A stretch of DNA of 64,000 nt from Defluviitalea raffinosedens (GTDB lineage: Bacteria > Bacillota > Clostridia > Lachnospirales > Defluviitaleaceae): the NCBI RefSeq assembly GCF_016908775.1, contig NZ_JAFBEP010000004.1, positions 62,001 to 126,000 of the forward strand. The letters are read 5' to 3'. The position numbers and the translations under genes are program-made. Below are positions 26,242 through 35,485 of the stretch, piece after piece. Under the pieces are notes generated by a model that made no database searches, was not told the origin of the DNA, and was given only the letters and a program-made list of their open reading frames with translations. Each line of letters begins with the position of its first letter. Positions within the stretch are counted from its first letter, which is position 1.

Positions 26242-27882
26242 TCACTCCCATTCTTCACTTAGCCAGTTGCGCAACAGACTAGCCACTGCTTCAGGTTTTT
26301 CTTCAACAAATTTGTCAATTTGCTTTCTGATTTCTGACTCTTCATTATATTCAATAGGATCAACTTCTTCTTGCTTCGTCTGTGCATTTTCAAGCATTTC
26401 TTCCACAGATAATTCAGGTTCAATTTCAGTAATCTCATGAGGTTCAGTTTTCTTAATTAATGCAAACGCAAACAATGCAATAAGGGCAAATAAAATCCCT
26501 AACATTACGTATTCACTATAAGGCCTTTTTTGAATCTCTTTATCTATAAATACAGGAACCTCATACCCGACAATCTCAAGATTATCTACACTAATTCCCG
26601 CTGCCTTTGCAACTAAGTTTTCCAATTCAGGATATTCATTATCAATGTCTATCATGGCTGCTCTTGACTTGATACGATATTTAAACTCTTCCCAGGTCTC
26701 GTTTTCCTGCAACTCGTCTTCTTTGCCTGTTCTTTCTTCTTTTTCTTTCTTCTCTTGATCGTATATCTTATCTCGCAAGACAACTACAGATACATATGAT
26801 TGCTCAGGTATAATCGTTCCAACACTTTTTTCTAACTCTGTATATTTCTTGTCTAATTCATATTTAATCTCTTTTTGATCTTCTTTAGCCTGATAATTAT
26901 TCTGGTCTCCCATCTCGTAAGCCGGTATCTCATTATCATTTGCTGCAAGGCCAGGTTCTTCCCCTTCGGATCCACTAGAAGTCTTTCGTGATGCAGTATT
27001 TTCATAAGATATAAGTCCGCGGTCTTCTCCTTCAATTGGAGAACTAACTAATTCTTGTTTTTCTTTGTATTGATCAAAATTCAAAACAAGGTTAGGTGTA
27101 ACTCTAACATCATCAAATAATGGTCCTAATATCGATATTACTTTGCTTTCAATATTTTTTTCTGCAGCTAGTTTTCTATCCTGTTGTTCATCCATGTTTA
27201 CTCCAGGACTCTCTTCATTTCCCAGATAAAGTATATTCCCCTTATTGTCTATAACTCGTACATTTTTTACATCTAAATTTTCTACACTTCCAGCAACATA
27301 ATGGGCAATTCCCATAATTTGTTTATTGCTTAATGGAGTTTTTAAATCCAGCTTAACGCTGGCTCTCGCCTCTCTGGTAGAAGCTAAGAAAAAATTATCA
27401 TCATCTGGAATAACCAAATGAACTTCTGCTTTATTTACTCCTTCGATTGCACCTATATCAGCTTCAAGCTCCTGCTGTTTTGCTTCTTTTAACTTTGCTT
27501 TTTTTTCTGTTTCAGTTGTCCCCATATCATTATTTAATGCATCCTCGAAGGTAAAACCATTATCAGGTATTTGCTCATTAGCCAAAGTCATTTTAGCTTT
27601 AGCATAATCCTTTTTCTTTACTTGAATTACTGTTCCTTCATCATTGGTAGTATTATATATACTTGCACCATCTAGTACCTCTTTAATCTGAGCTACTTGA
27701 GAAACTGTCAATTCTTCGTTAAACAATCGAACCATCTTTGGTCTTGTGGTAATAAATATTGCAATTCCTAAAGTTAAAACAACAAAAAAAGCTATGAGTA
27801 TTAACCTGAGTTTTTGACTTTTATCAAATTTATTCCAGTATTCAGTAATCTGCTGTGATATATAGGAAATTGTCTCTTGCAT
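26242..27882 (-). CDS. fliF: FliF MS-ring protein
   Basis: 546 residues, membrane helices near 26-46 and 455-475, ring-building motifs between them (YNTTNDEGTVIQVKKKDYAKAKMTLA, VHLVIPDD), an acidic/basic low-complexity loop about 375-410, and a C-terminal FliG-binding tail. FliF assembles first and seeds the basal body and export apparatus. Ribosome site GAGGTGG. Normal family length. Confidence 0.97.
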   Translation of the reverse strand: MQETISYISQQITEYWNKFDKSQKLRLILIAFFVVLTLGIAIFITTRPKMVRLFNEELTVSQVAQIKEVLDGASIYNTTNDEGTVIQVKKKDYAKAKMTLANEQIPDNGFTFEDALNNDMGTTETEKKAKLKEAKQQELEADIGAIEGVNKAEVHLVIPDDDNFFLASTREARASVKLDLKTPLSNKQIMGIAHYVAGSVENLDVKNVRVIDNKGNILYLGNEESPGVNMDEQQDRKLAAEKNIESKVISILGPLFDDVRVTPNLVLNFDQYKEKQELVSSPIEGEDRGLISYENTASRKTSSGSEGEEPGLAANDNEIPAYEMGDQNNYQAKEDQKEIKYELDKKYTELEKSVGTIIPEQSYVSVVVLRDKIYDQEKKEKEERTGKEDELQENETWEEFKYRIKSRAAMIDIDNEYPELENLVAKAAGISVDNLEIVGYEVPVFIDKEIQKRPYSEYVMLGILFALIALFAFALIKKTEPHEITEIEPELSVEEMLENAQTKQEEVDPIEYNEESEIRKQIDKFVEEKPEAVASLLRNWLSEEWE

Positions 27883-27929
27883 TTATCCACCTCATTTCTG
27901 TGCAATTATATATAAAGTAAAAAAGCTTT

Positions 27930-28238
27930 TTACAGCTGTATCCTCATAATTTCATTATAAGCCTCTAATACTTTATTATGAACTTGCACAGTAAACTGAA
28001 GGGCTATGCCAGCTTTTTCTTGAGCAATGATCACATTGTGGATATTGTCGGTTTTTCCCATAGCAAAATCTAGTCCGATTTGATCTGCTTCTTTCTGCAA
28101 TGTATTTGTTTGCTCAATCATTTCCATTGCAGTTTTGTAAAAATCTTCAAATACTTTTCCCTTTTTTTCTACCTGGTTTTGATTTGAACTTTCAATTTTC
28201 TTTATGGAATCAAACCAACCTATTGACCCTATTTTCAT
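27930..28238 (-). CDS. fliE: FliE rod adaptor protein
   Basis: 102 residues with the FliE features FEDFYKTAMEMIEQTN, IGLDFAMGKTDNIHNVIIAQEKAGIALQFTVQVHNKVLEAYNEIMRI described in short: amphipathic N-terminal helix and C-terminal coiled coil. It connects the MS ring and the proximal rod. AGGGGGA site. It sits between flgC and fliF as expected. Confidence 0.95.
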   Translation of the reverse strand: MKIGSIGWFDSIKKIESSNQNQVEKKGKVFEDFYKTAMEMIEQTNTLQKEADQIGLDFAMGKTDNIHNVIIAQEKAGIALQFTVQVHNKVLEAYNEIMRIQL

Positions 28239-28267
28239 AAATATCCCCCTAATTTTTATGGATAAAT

Positions 28268-28708
28268 TTAACGTCCAATTTCTAATGCCTTTAATGCCAT
28301 ATTTTTATTCGTATTCATAGCCGTCACATTTGCCTCATACGATCTATTTGCCGATATCATATTTACCATTTCCTCAATAATATTCACATTCGGCATTCTC
28401 ACATATCCATTCTCATCTGCATCAGGATGTTCTGGATCATAAACCATCTTAAAATCACTGTTGTCTTCTGCTATTCTTGATACTCTTACCCCGGAACCAT
28501 TGAATTGATCCATACTATTTTTAAGAATGGAATTAAAAGATGCGCTATTGCTTCTTTCTTCAAATAATACAGTTTTTCTTCTATATGGTTGTCCGTTTTC
28601 TGTCCTGGTTGTATTGATGTTAGCAATATTTTGCGAAATAATATCCATTCGAAGCCTTTGAGCTGTAAGTCCACTTGCATTTATATTCATAGAATTAAAA
28701 AAAGACAT
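28268..28708 (-). CDS. flgC: FlgC proximal rod protein
   Basis: 146 residues with the rod/hook N-terminus (SGLTAQRLRMDIISQNIANINTT) and the C-terminal MISANRSYEANVTAMNTNK heptad region that forms coiled coils in axial proteins. A short central loop (residues 45-85) carries the rod-specific part with GVRVSRI. It is secreted through the export gate and forms the rod. Ribosome site GAGGGGAG. Confidence 0.96.
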   Translation of the reverse strand: MSFFNSMNINASGLTAQRLRMDIISQNIANINTTRTENGQPYRRKTVLFEERSNSASFNSILKNSMDQFNGSGVRVSRIAEDNSDFKMVYDPEHPDADENGYVRMPNVNIIEEMVNMISANRSYEANVTAMNTNKNMALKALEIGR

Positions 28709-28723
28709 CTAAATGGCTCCCCT

Positions 28724-29101
28724 CTACTTAAGATTTAAAACTGTATCGATTCCTTTAAATTTCTTCGAAACTAATGAAATTAAAGTATTATATTTAATGC
28801 TGTTTTTTGCCAGTTCAGTCATTTCAACATCAATATCTACATTGTTTTCATCTAAACGTGTTTGCAAAGAACTATTATCTGTAACAATTTTAGGTTGAAT
28901 GCTATTTATATTTATTTTATGCACAGATTTATTAAATGCGACAGCATCTTCTAAATATTTTTCAAATTCTACATCTTTTCTTTTATATCCTGGTGTATCT
29001 GCATTAGCGATATTATTAGAAATCGCTTCATTACGAAGCCATGAAGCATCCAAAGCCTTTTCCAAAACATTAGCATTACTGTAAAGACGATTAAAAATCA
29101 T
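28724..29101 (-). CDS. flgB: FlgB proximal rod protein
   Basis: About 125 residues, with ANADTPGYKRKDVEFE and the C-terminal LISLVSKKFKGIDTVLN characteristic of FlgB. It is the first gene of the 29-kb motility operon. The longer frame beginning at 29128 includes AAAGGAGGGGG as codons, so the later ATG is the start. A sigma-A-like promoter lies directly upstream at 29129-29157. Confidence 0.95.
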   Translation of the reverse strand: MIFNRLYSNANVLEKALDASWLRNEAISNNIANADTPGYKRKDVEFEKYLEDAVAFNKSVHKININSIQPKIVTDNSSLQTRLDENNVDIDVEMTELAKNSIKYNTLISLVSKKFKGIDTVLNLK

Positions 29102-29128
29102 TGCTTTGCCCCCTCCTTTAATACACAT

Positions 29129-29157
29129 ATTTTACACTAATCTCAATTTAATGTAAA
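29129..29157 (-). promoter_or_regulatory. Promoter of the fla/che operon
   Basis: Minus strand TTTACA (29157-29152), 17 bp, TAAAAT (29134-29129): one mismatch to each sigma-A hexamer. Transcription would start near 29122, leaving a short leader containing the GGAGGG of flgB. This agrees with the sigma-A-dependent fla/che promoter of Bacillus. The rest of the 280-nt gap upstream is AT-rich with small palindromes; no second promoter is convincing. Confidence 0.65.
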
Positions 29158-29380
29158 TCATTGAATTTTTATAAAGTATTGTGTTTTTTTAGAAATCATT
29201 TTTTTATAACTTTCCATTCAATAATTATAAACTTTTTTCTAATTTAGACGACTTTTATTTTAATTATATACACTAAATAAAAAAAGGACAACAAGATTGT
29301 TTTAAATAATTAGACCTATTCCTGTTGTAATTTATGTAAACTTATTAATAGAGTATTAATATTTTTTACTAATAATTATT

Positions 29381-29404
29381 AAAAAAGCGGCTTTCGCCGC
29401 TTTT
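29381..29404 (-). terminator. Rho-independent terminator of codY
   Basis: Stem AAAAGCGGC/GCCGCTTTT (29383-29404) with a four-base loop; on the minus strand it is followed by a run of six T. It lies four bases beyond the codY stop, insulating codY from the flagellar operon. Confidence 0.9.
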
Positions 29405-29407
29405 AAT

Positions 29408-30187
29408 TTACTTTCTTAACTTATCTAGTTCTTCTAAAAGAACATCATTAAGTACTTTTATGTATGTTCCTTTCATACCTAAAGAACGAGATTCAATTAC
29501 ACCAGCGCTTTCAAACTTTCGAAGAGCATTGACAATAACAGATCTTGTAATACCAACTCGATCAGCTATTTTACTTGCCACCAGCAATCCTTCTGATCCA
29601 TTGAGCTCTTCAAATATATGAAGTATTGCTTCTAATTCTGAATAAGATAAAGTACCTATAGCAGATTTCACAATTGTGGCTTTTCTAACTTCTTCCGCTG
29701 ATTCTTCGCTTTGGGAACGAAGTATTTCCAATCCAACCACAGTTGCTCCATATTCTCCTAATATTAAATCTTCTGTAATATATTCTCCTGATTCTTTATA
29801 TAATAGAAGAGTGCCTAATCTTTCACCACCAGCACTGATAGGAATAATAGTACTTGTATATTTCCCAATTATGTCCTTTTCAACATCTTTAATGTAAAAC
29901 TCAGATAATGGTATATTTTCTTTAGTTTCTACAATATTTAAAAGCTGCTCATTAAATTGAGTATCAATAAACTTTCCTATTATTTCTTCTTCTGAACTAA
30001 ATAGTGCATTAGAGGGGTTAGTATAATATACCCCCAAAAACTTACCTTTTTTACTAACAATCATCGTATTAGAAGATAAAACTTCACTTAATACTTTACA
30101 TATATCATTAAATATAACTGGGTCTGAACCAGAGCGCTGCAATAAACGATTTAACTTTCTTGTCTTTTCTAATAATTCAATTGACAT
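29408..30187 (-). CDS. codY: CodY, GTP- and branched-chain amino acid-sensing repressor
   Basis: 259 residues: N-terminal GAF domain (about 1-150) for isoleucine/valine sensing, a linker, and a C-terminal winged HTH ([42 protein letters not shown], positions about 204-250). CodY represses nutrient-scavenging, motility and sporulation genes in rich conditions. In Bacillus codY also lies immediately before flgB; here hslVU and xerC are missing from the group. AAGGAGG site. A CodY-box-like sequence lies upstream (30244-30258). Confidence 0.97.
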   Translation of the reverse strand: MSIELLEKTRKLNRLLQRSGSDPVIFNDICKVLSEVLSSNTMIVSKKGKFLGVYYTNPSNALFSSEEEIIGKFIDTQFNEQLLNIVETKENIPLSEFYIKDVEKDIIGKYTSTIIPISAGGERLGTLLLYKESGEYITEDLILGEYGATVVGLEILRSQSEESAEEVRKATIVKSAIGTLSYSELEAILHIFEELNGSEGLLVASKIADRVGITRSVIVNALRKFESAGVIESRSLGMKGTYIKVLNDVLLEELDKLRK

Positions 30188-30225
30188 TTACTTTCCTCCT
30201 TAATTACTCTTTCTGATTATTATTT

Positions 30226-30258
30226 GTATTATTTGTCTAATATTATGTTCTCAAAATT
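30226..30258 (-). promoter_or_regulatory. Possible codY promoter with CodY box
   Basis: Minus strand TTGAGA (30254-30249), 17 bp, TAATAC (30231-30226) could be a sigma-A promoter, though its -10 is poor. The 15 bases AATTTTGAGAACATA (30258-30244) match the CodY consensus AATTTTCWGAAAATT at 12 positions and cover the -35. Autorepression is known for CodY in other Firmicutes; here it is inferred. Confidence 0.35.
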
Positions 30259-30500
30259 CTTACTTTATACAATTACAAATATTTTTTTAATGGTTTCACC
30301 TCAATCTGCAATCATCAAAAAAAGAAAGCTGACATAGTCAACTTAATTGTTAAATTTTTCTAAATAATGACTTTTTTCTTTTAAATATATATTAACACTG
30401 ATTCTTTAAAAAAACAATATCTTTTAATAAGCTTTAATAAAAAGTTAACTTTTTTTATTTCTTAACTATAAAATATTTTTTCTAAATTTAAACAAATTCT
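30259..30500 (-). other. AT-rich gap between topA and codY
   Basis: This stretch is more than 80 percent A+T by eye and holds no open frame with a ribosome site. The only structure is an uninterrupted palindrome AAAAAGTTAACTTTTT (about 30440-30455), too GC-poor for a strong terminator. No clear topA terminator was seen. Confidence 0.5.
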
Positions 30501-32570
30501 TCATTCATTATGTTCACTAATATGAATATATCCACATTCAGAATTGCTGCAAACTATATTCTGTGTTTTTTTCCCTTTTTCTATTAAGTAACTGTTACAT
30601 TTCGGGCATTTTTCACCTGATGGTTTGTTCCAAGACATAAATTGACACTCAGGATTGTTTTCACATCCATAATATTTACGCCCTTTTTTCGTTTTTTTAA
30701 TAATTACTTTACCATTACACTCAGGGCAATTCACCCCTGCTTCTTCGTATAATGGCTTAGTATTTTTGCATTCAGGAAATCCAGGACATGCAAGGAATTT
30801 ACCATATCTACCATATTTGACAACCATATTCTTCCCGCAATTTTCGCAAATGACATCTGTAATTTCTTCCAAATCAATATTACCTATTTCTTGCTCTGCG
30901 ATTTGCAATGATTGCTTGAAATCTGGATAAAAACTTTGAATAATTTTCCTCCAATGAATTTCTCCACTCTCAACTTCATCCAATTGCTCTTCCATTTGAG
31001 CTGTAAATTCTACATCCACAATACTCTTAAAGTAATTTTTTAAAATATCATTCACAATCTCTCCTAGCTCAGTTGGATAAAGAACTCTGTTTTCTTTTAC
31101 TACATATCCCCTAGCTAAAAGAGTAGTAATCGTGGGCGCATACGTGCTAGGTCTTCCTACTCCATTTTCTTCTAAAGTTTTTACCAATGAAGCCTCAGAA
31201 TACCTTGCAGGTGGCTGTGTAAAATGTTGCTTGCCCTCTAAAGTATTTAACTGTAACAAATCATTGTTTTTTATTTCAAAATCAGTGATTTCTTCTTTTT
31301 CCTGCTCTTTGTTATATACTGCAAGAAAGCCATCAAATTTAAGAGACGAACCAGAAGTTGTAAAAATATATTTTCCTGCACTTACTTTAACAGAAAATGT
31401 ATCATATTTTGCTGGAGCCATTTGACTCGCAGTAAATCTCTGCCATATTAGTTCATATAACTTATACTGATCTTTCGACAAAGAATCTATGATTTCTTTT
31501 GGATGCCTGTTAATGTCTGTAGGTCTTATTGCTTCGTGAGCATCTTGAGTTTTTCCTTTTCCTTTGTATTCTGAAGGATTTAAGTTTAAATACTCTTTTC
31601 CAAAGGTATGTTCAATATACTCTTTGGCTTGCTGCTGAGCCTCCTGAGAAATCCTGACAGAATCTGTACGAACATAAGTGATAAGACCAACTGTTCCTTC
31701 ACCTATTAAGTCAATGCCTTCATATAACTGTTGGGCAATTCTCATAGTTTTTTGAGTAGAAAATCCTAAGTATTTAGATGCTTCTTGCTGAAGCGTACTG
31801 GTTGTAAAAGGAGCAACAGGCTTTTTAATACGTTCTCCTCTTTTAACTTCTTCTACTTTAAATTGCTGCTTTTTGACTTCCTGAATAATTACATCTGCTT
31901 CTTCTTTAGAATTTACTTCAAGTTTTTTATCTTTTAACCCATAAAATTTTGCTTCAAATTTTTTATTTAAAGGAGTAATAAATTCTGCTTCAATACTCCA
32001 GTATTCCGTAGGAATAAAATTATCTATTTCATCCTCCCTGTCACAAATTAATCGTAATGCAACAGATTGGACTCTACCAGCACTAAGACCTTTTCGTATT
32101 TTTTTCCAAAGAAGAGGACTTATACTATATCCAACAATTCTGTCTAATACTCTTCTGGCTTGTTGGGCATCTACAAGATTCATATCGATTTTTCTTGCTT
32201 CTTTAATAGAACTTTTCACAGCATTTTTGGTTATTTCATTAAATGTTATTCTGCTAGTTTTTTTATCATCTAATTTTAAAGCATGAAATAAGTGCCAAGA
32301 AATCGCTTCTCCTTCTCGATCAGGGTCAGTCGCTAAATAAATCTTATCAGAAGTTTTCGCTTCTTTCCTTAATTTGCTGAGTAATTCACCTTTACCTCTA
32401 ATCGTAATGTATTTTGGTTCAAAATTATCATCTATGTCTACACCCATTTGACTTTTAGGCAAATCCCTTACATGCCCCATAGAAGCTTCTACTTTATAAG
32501 ACTTCCCCAAAAATTTTTTAATGGTTTTTGCTTTTGCTGGTGATTCTACAATCACTAAATATTTTGCCAT
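30501..32570 (-). CDS. topA: DNA topoisomerase I
   Basis: 689 residues, type IA. TOPRIM acidic residues E9 and D82/D84/E86 (TDPDREGE), catalytic Y299 in ITYVRTDS, the SAGRVQSVAL motif, and three C-terminal C4 zinc ribbons (starting near 580, 610 and 655). It relaxes negative supercoils. The dprA-topA-codY order is widely conserved in Firmicutes; here topA follows dprA by 12 nt in the same operon. Confidence 0.98.
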   Translation of the reverse strand: MAKYLVIVESPAKAKTIKKFLGKSYKVEASMGHVRDLPKSQMGVDIDDNFEPKYITIRGKGELLSKLRKEAKTSDKIYLATDPDREGEAISWHLFHALKLDDKKTSRITFNEITKNAVKSSIKEARKIDMNLVDAQQARRVLDRIVGYSISPLLWKKIRKGLSAGRVQSVALRLICDREDEIDNFIPTEYWSIEAEFITPLNKKFEAKFYGLKDKKLEVNSKEEADVIIQEVKKQQFKVEEVKRGERIKKPVAPFTTSTLQQEASKYLGFSTQKTMRIAQQLYEGIDLIGEGTVGLITYVRTDSVRISQEAQQQAKEYIEHTFGKEYLNLNPSEYKGKGKTQDAHEAIRPTDINRHPKEIIDSLSKDQYKLYELIWQRFTASQMAPAKYDTFSVKVSAGKYIFTTSGSSLKFDGFLAVYNKEQEKEEITDFEIKNNDLLQLNTLEGKQHFTQPPARYSEASLVKTLEENGVGRPSTYAPTITTLLARGYVVKENRVLYPTELGEIVNDILKNYFKSIVDVEFTAQMEEQLDEVESGEIHWRKIIQSFYPDFKQSLQIAEQEIGNIDLEEITDVICENCGKNMVVKYGRYGKFLACPGFPECKNTKPLYEEAGVNCPECNGKVIIKKTKKGRKYYGCENNPECQFMSWNKPSGEKCPKCNSYLIEKGKKTQNIVCSNSECGYIHISEHNE

Positions 32571-32582
32571 AATACCCCTCCA

Positions 32583-33686
32583 TTACTGATTTCGAACAAA
32601 TCTTTTACCCGGCAGTTGTTGTATTAATCCTTTTAATTCCAAAAGAGTAAGTATCCCCTGAAGTTTATCTACAGGATAATGAGTTTTAACAGATAATACA
32701 TCAATATGGGAAGGCTCAAAACTTATACAATCATATACTATATTTTCTTCTATTGCAAGTCTATTCGTTATTTTACCTTCATATTGCAAATTTTCATTAG
32801 CCTTATTATTGATAAAATTAGTACTAATTTCACATACTATATCTTCAATATCCGTAACAAGTTTTGCTCCTTGTTGAATAAGTTTATGAGTACCTTTACT
32901 CGTACTGCTAAAAATACTTCCAGGTACTGCAAAAACCTCTTTCCCTTGCTCTAAGGCTAAATCCGCCGTTATTAAAGCACCACTCTTTTCTCCAGCTTCT
33001 ATTACAATAACACCTTGACTAAGACCACTGATTATTCTATTCCTTGTGGGAAAATAAACTGGAATAGGTCTTGTTCCAGGAGGATATTCCGAAATTAATA
33101 CACCTTTTTCCTCGATTTCCTCCATTAATTGAGTATTAGATTTTGGATAACATAGATCAAGTCCGTTTGCAACTACTGCTGCTGTAAATCCTCCAGCTTC
33201 AAGTGTACTTTTATGAGCCATTGCATCAATTCCTTCTGCCAGACCGCTAATAATTCCAAAACCTTTATGAGAAAGCTCTTGTGCTAATTTTTTAGCTACT
33301 CTTCTTCCATATTCAGAACATTTTCTGGTTCCAACGATCGCCAGGAAACCTTTATCAAAGAATGGCATCTTTCCTTTAACATAAATCCCAAGAGGAGGAT
33401 CAGCAATATTTTTTAGAATACTTGGATAAAGAGGGTGATCAATTGAATAATAAGATATACCCATTTGCTCTAATTCTTTAATCCATTTTTTTAGTATTTT
33501 GGGACTCTTAGAATTTTTTAATAAAGATACTTCTTCATCGGTTAATTTAAAATGATCCTTTAAAAATCCTAAGTCTTCTCTCCAAATTTCTTCAGGTGTT
33601 TTATAATAATCCAACAGTTGCTTAACTCTACTTTTTTTTAATCTCTTTATTGTTGTTATCCAAATCCAGTAAAGAGTTCGATTCAT
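32583..33686 (-). CDS. dprA: DprA/Smf, DNA processing and RecA-loading protein
   Basis: About 367 residues: helical N-terminal region, a Rossmann-like core with GTRKCSEYGRRVA, SGLAEGIDAMAH, FPTRNRIISGLS and GALITADLALEQGKEVFAVPGS-type motifs, and a C-terminal winged-helix domain. It binds single-stranded DNA during transformation and loads RecA. Start choice: ATG at 33686 (AAGGAAG upstream) gives MNRTLYWIW, similar to homologs; ATG at 33710 and GTG at 33698 are also in frame. A good promoter lies at 33796-33823. Confidence 0.94.
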   Translation of the reverse strand: MNRTLYWIWITTIKRLKKSRVKQLLDYYKTPEEIWREDLGFLKDHFKLTDEEVSLLKNSKSPKILKKWIKELEQMGISYYSIDHPLYPSILKNIADPPLGIYVKGKMPFFDKGFLAIVGTRKCSEYGRRVAKKLAQELSHKGFGIISGLAEGIDAMAHKSTLEAGGFTAAVVANGLDLCYPKSNTQLMEEIEEKGVLISEYPPGTRPIPVYFPTRNRIISGLSQGVIVIEAGEKSGALITADLALEQGKEVFAVPGSIFSSTSKGTHKLIQQGAKLVTDIEDIVCEISTNFINNKANENLQYEGKITNRLAIEENIVYDCISFEPSHIDVLSVKTHYPVDKLQGILTLLELKGLIQQLPGKRFVRNQ

Positions 33687-33795
33687 TTCTTCCTTCACGA
33701 TATCACCCATTCATATTCTTTACTTATTCATATTCTCCTATTTGTATATTTTTATTCCAGCTGTATTCTTAATTTTCAAAAATATAACGATATCA

Positions 33796-33823
33796 ATTTT
33801 ACCATCATTCCCATATATTTCAA
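33796..33823 (-). promoter_or_regulatory. Promoter of dprA-topA
   Basis: Minus strand TTGAAA (33823-33818), 16 bp, TAAAAT (33801-33796), with a TGG extension before the -10. It lies in the divergent region shared with comM and about 110 nt upstream of dprA. Confidence 0.5.
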
Positions 33824-33829
33824 CACTCA

Positions 33830-33859
33830 TTGATCTAGTGAGTTTATTAAATGTAAAAA
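33830..33859 (+). promoter_or_regulatory. Possible promoter of comM
   Basis: TTGATC (33830-33835), 18 bp, TAAAAA (33854-33859) is a moderate sigma-A match on the plus strand, 45 bases before the comM ATG. It overlaps the region just upstream of the divergent dprA promoter. Confidence 0.35.
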
Positions 33860-33904
33860 TGTGGAATACTTCTGATGAAATTAAACTTTTGGAAGGAGAT
33901 TAAA

Positions 33905-35434
33905 ATGATTAGTAAGGTAAAAAGTTGCACTCTTTATGGTATTAACGGATACCTTGTAGACGTAGAAGTGGATTTAAGCGAGGGCCTACCAGGTTTTGAT
34001 TTAGTAGGTCTTCCGGATTCCTCTATTCGTGAAGCAAAAGAGCGGGTTCGAGCTGCAATTAAAAATTCAGAATTTCTATTTCCTATAAAAAGGATTACAG
34101 TGAATTTAGCACCTGCTGATATCAGGAAAGAAGGCTCAGCCTTTGATTTACCTATTGCTGTAGGTATCTTAAGCTGCAGTCAACCTATTCCTGCAGATAT
34201 TTTAAATAAAACCATGATAGTTGGAGAATTGTCCCTGGATGGAAGCGTCAAACCCGTTAATGGTATCTTGCCAATGGTATATTCAGCATCTCAGAATGGA
34301 ATTACCCAATGTATTGTTCCTTACGAAAACGCTGAAGAAGGTGCTTTAGTAGAAAATATGGAAGTAATGGGTGTACGTACATTAAAAGAAGTTATACTGC
34401 ATTTACAAAATGAAAAACCTCTTTTTAAAACTACAGTAGATGTGAATTCAATAATGCAAAACAGTGTGAATTCAAATTTGGATTTCTCAGATGTTAAAGG
34501 ACAGGTTCATGTCAAAAGAGCTCTGGAGATTTCTGCAGCAGGCTCTCATAATATATTAATGATAGGCCCTCCGGGTTCTGGTAAAACTATGATGGCCAGA
34601 AGATTGCCTACAATTCTACCAGATTTGTCTTTTAAAGAAAGTATTGAAATCACCAAAATATATAGTGTTACAGGACTCCTTCCAAATAAAAAAGCTTTAA
34701 TTAATACAAGACCTTTTCGTGCTCCTCATCATACGATCTCAAATACTGCACTTATTGGAGGCGGAAGAATTCCTAAACCCGGAGAAGTAAGCCTGTCCCA
34801 TTACGGTGTGTTATTCCTGGATGAATTGCCAGAATTCAATAAAAATGTGTTGGAAGTTCTCAGACAGCCTTTAGAAGATCGTGAGGTTACAATATCAAGA
34901 ATCAATGCGACCCTTACATACCCTGCCAGTTTTATGTTGGTCTGCTCAATGAATCCATGTCCTTGCGGTTATTTAGGAGACGAAGAAAAATGCCACTGTC
35001 AGCCAGATCAAATAAAAAAATATTTATCGAAAATTTCAGGGCCGCTGCTGGATAGAATAGATCTTCAAGTAGAAGCATCTCCTGTTAAATATTCCGATTT
35101 AGATATTCGGGAAAAAAGCGAATCTTCTTTAAGTATTAAAAAAAGAGTATTAAAAGCCCAAAAAATTCAACAAGAACGATATAAAGATGAGTCGATTTTC
35201 TTTAACTCGCAATTATCTGCTGCTCAAATTGAAAAATATTGTTCCCTAGGAGATACCGAAAGGAATTTACTTAAAACCGCCTTTGAAAAGTTAAATTTAA
35301 GTGCCAGAGCATACCATAGGATTTTAAAAGTAGCAAGAACCATCGCGGATTTAGATGGAGAAGAAAATATAAAATTGCATCATTTGAGTGAAGCCATACA
35401 ATACAGAAGTTTGGACAGAAAATATTGGGCATAA
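33905..35434 (+). CDS. comM: ComM/YifB-type AAA+ helicase-like ATPase
   Basis: About 509 residues: N-terminal ChlI-like domain (VDLSEGLPGFDLVGLPDSSIREAKERVRAAI region), Walker A GPPGSGKT, Walker B VLFLDELPEF, a zinc-ribbon-like CNPCPCGYLGDEEKCHC segment within the magnesium-chelatase subunit I fold, and a C-terminal helical domain. ComM promotes branch migration during transformation in some bacteria; divergent placement from dprA fits DNA uptake/recombination. AAGGAG before ATG at 33905 fixes the start; the frame extends 30 nt further upstream without a ribosome site. Confidence 0.93.
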   Translation: MISKVKSCTLYGINGYLVDVEVDLSEGLPGFDLVGLPDSSIREAKERVRAAIKNSEFLFPIKRITVNLAPADIRKEGSAFDLPIAVGILSCSQPIPADILNKTMIVGELSLDGSVKPVNGILPMVYSASQNGITQCIVPYENAEEGALVENMEVMGVRTLKEVILHLQNEKPLFKTTVDVNSIMQNSVNSNLDFSDVKGQVHVKRALEISAAGSHNILMIGPPGSGKTMMARRLPTILPDLSFKESIEITKIYSVTGLLPNKKALINTRPFRAPHHTISNTALIGGGRIPKPGEVSLSHYGVLFLDELPEFNKNVLEVLRQPLEDREVTISRINATLTYPASFMLVCSMNPCPCGYLGDEEKCHCQPDQIKKYLSKISGPLLDRIDLQVEASPVKYSDLDIREKSESSLSIKKRVLKAQKIQQERYKDESIFFNSQLSAAQIEKYCSLGDTERNLLKTAFEKLNLSARAYHRILKVARTIADLDGEENIKLHHLSEAIQYRSLDRKYWA

Positions 35435-35464
35435 AAAGAGCTTACAAATGATTTGTAAGCTCTT
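35433..35464 (-). terminator. Terminator of the MerR-family gene (convergent with comM)
   Basis: Stem AAGAGCTTACAA/TTGTAAGCTCTT (35436-35464) directly after the comM stop and 21 nt beyond the merR stop. The T-run (five T) is on the minus strand, so it mainly serves the MerR gene, but the hairpin also meets comM transcripts. It shares its 12-nt core with the terminator at 36491-36535. Confidence 0.8.
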
Positions 35465-35485
35465 AGTTATAAACCTATCAATTTT

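Noticed and set aside
29164-29178. CodY-box-like AATTTTTATAAAGTA upstream of flgB
   Set aside because: Four mismatches to the 15-base consensus in AT-rich DNA; too weak to report as a site.
29135-29380. c-di-GMP or other riboswitch before the flagellar operon
   Set aside because: The leader is only about 20 nt from the predicted start and the upstream DNA lacks GEMM-type conserved sequences.
30436-30459. Palindrome AAAAAGTTAACTTTTT as topA terminator
   Set aside because: No loop and almost no G-C pairs; unlikely to terminate transcription.
33720-33731. Three-codon open frame (M-N-K) with AGGAG upstream of dprA
   Set aside because: Too short to be meaningful as a leader peptide without other attenuation features.
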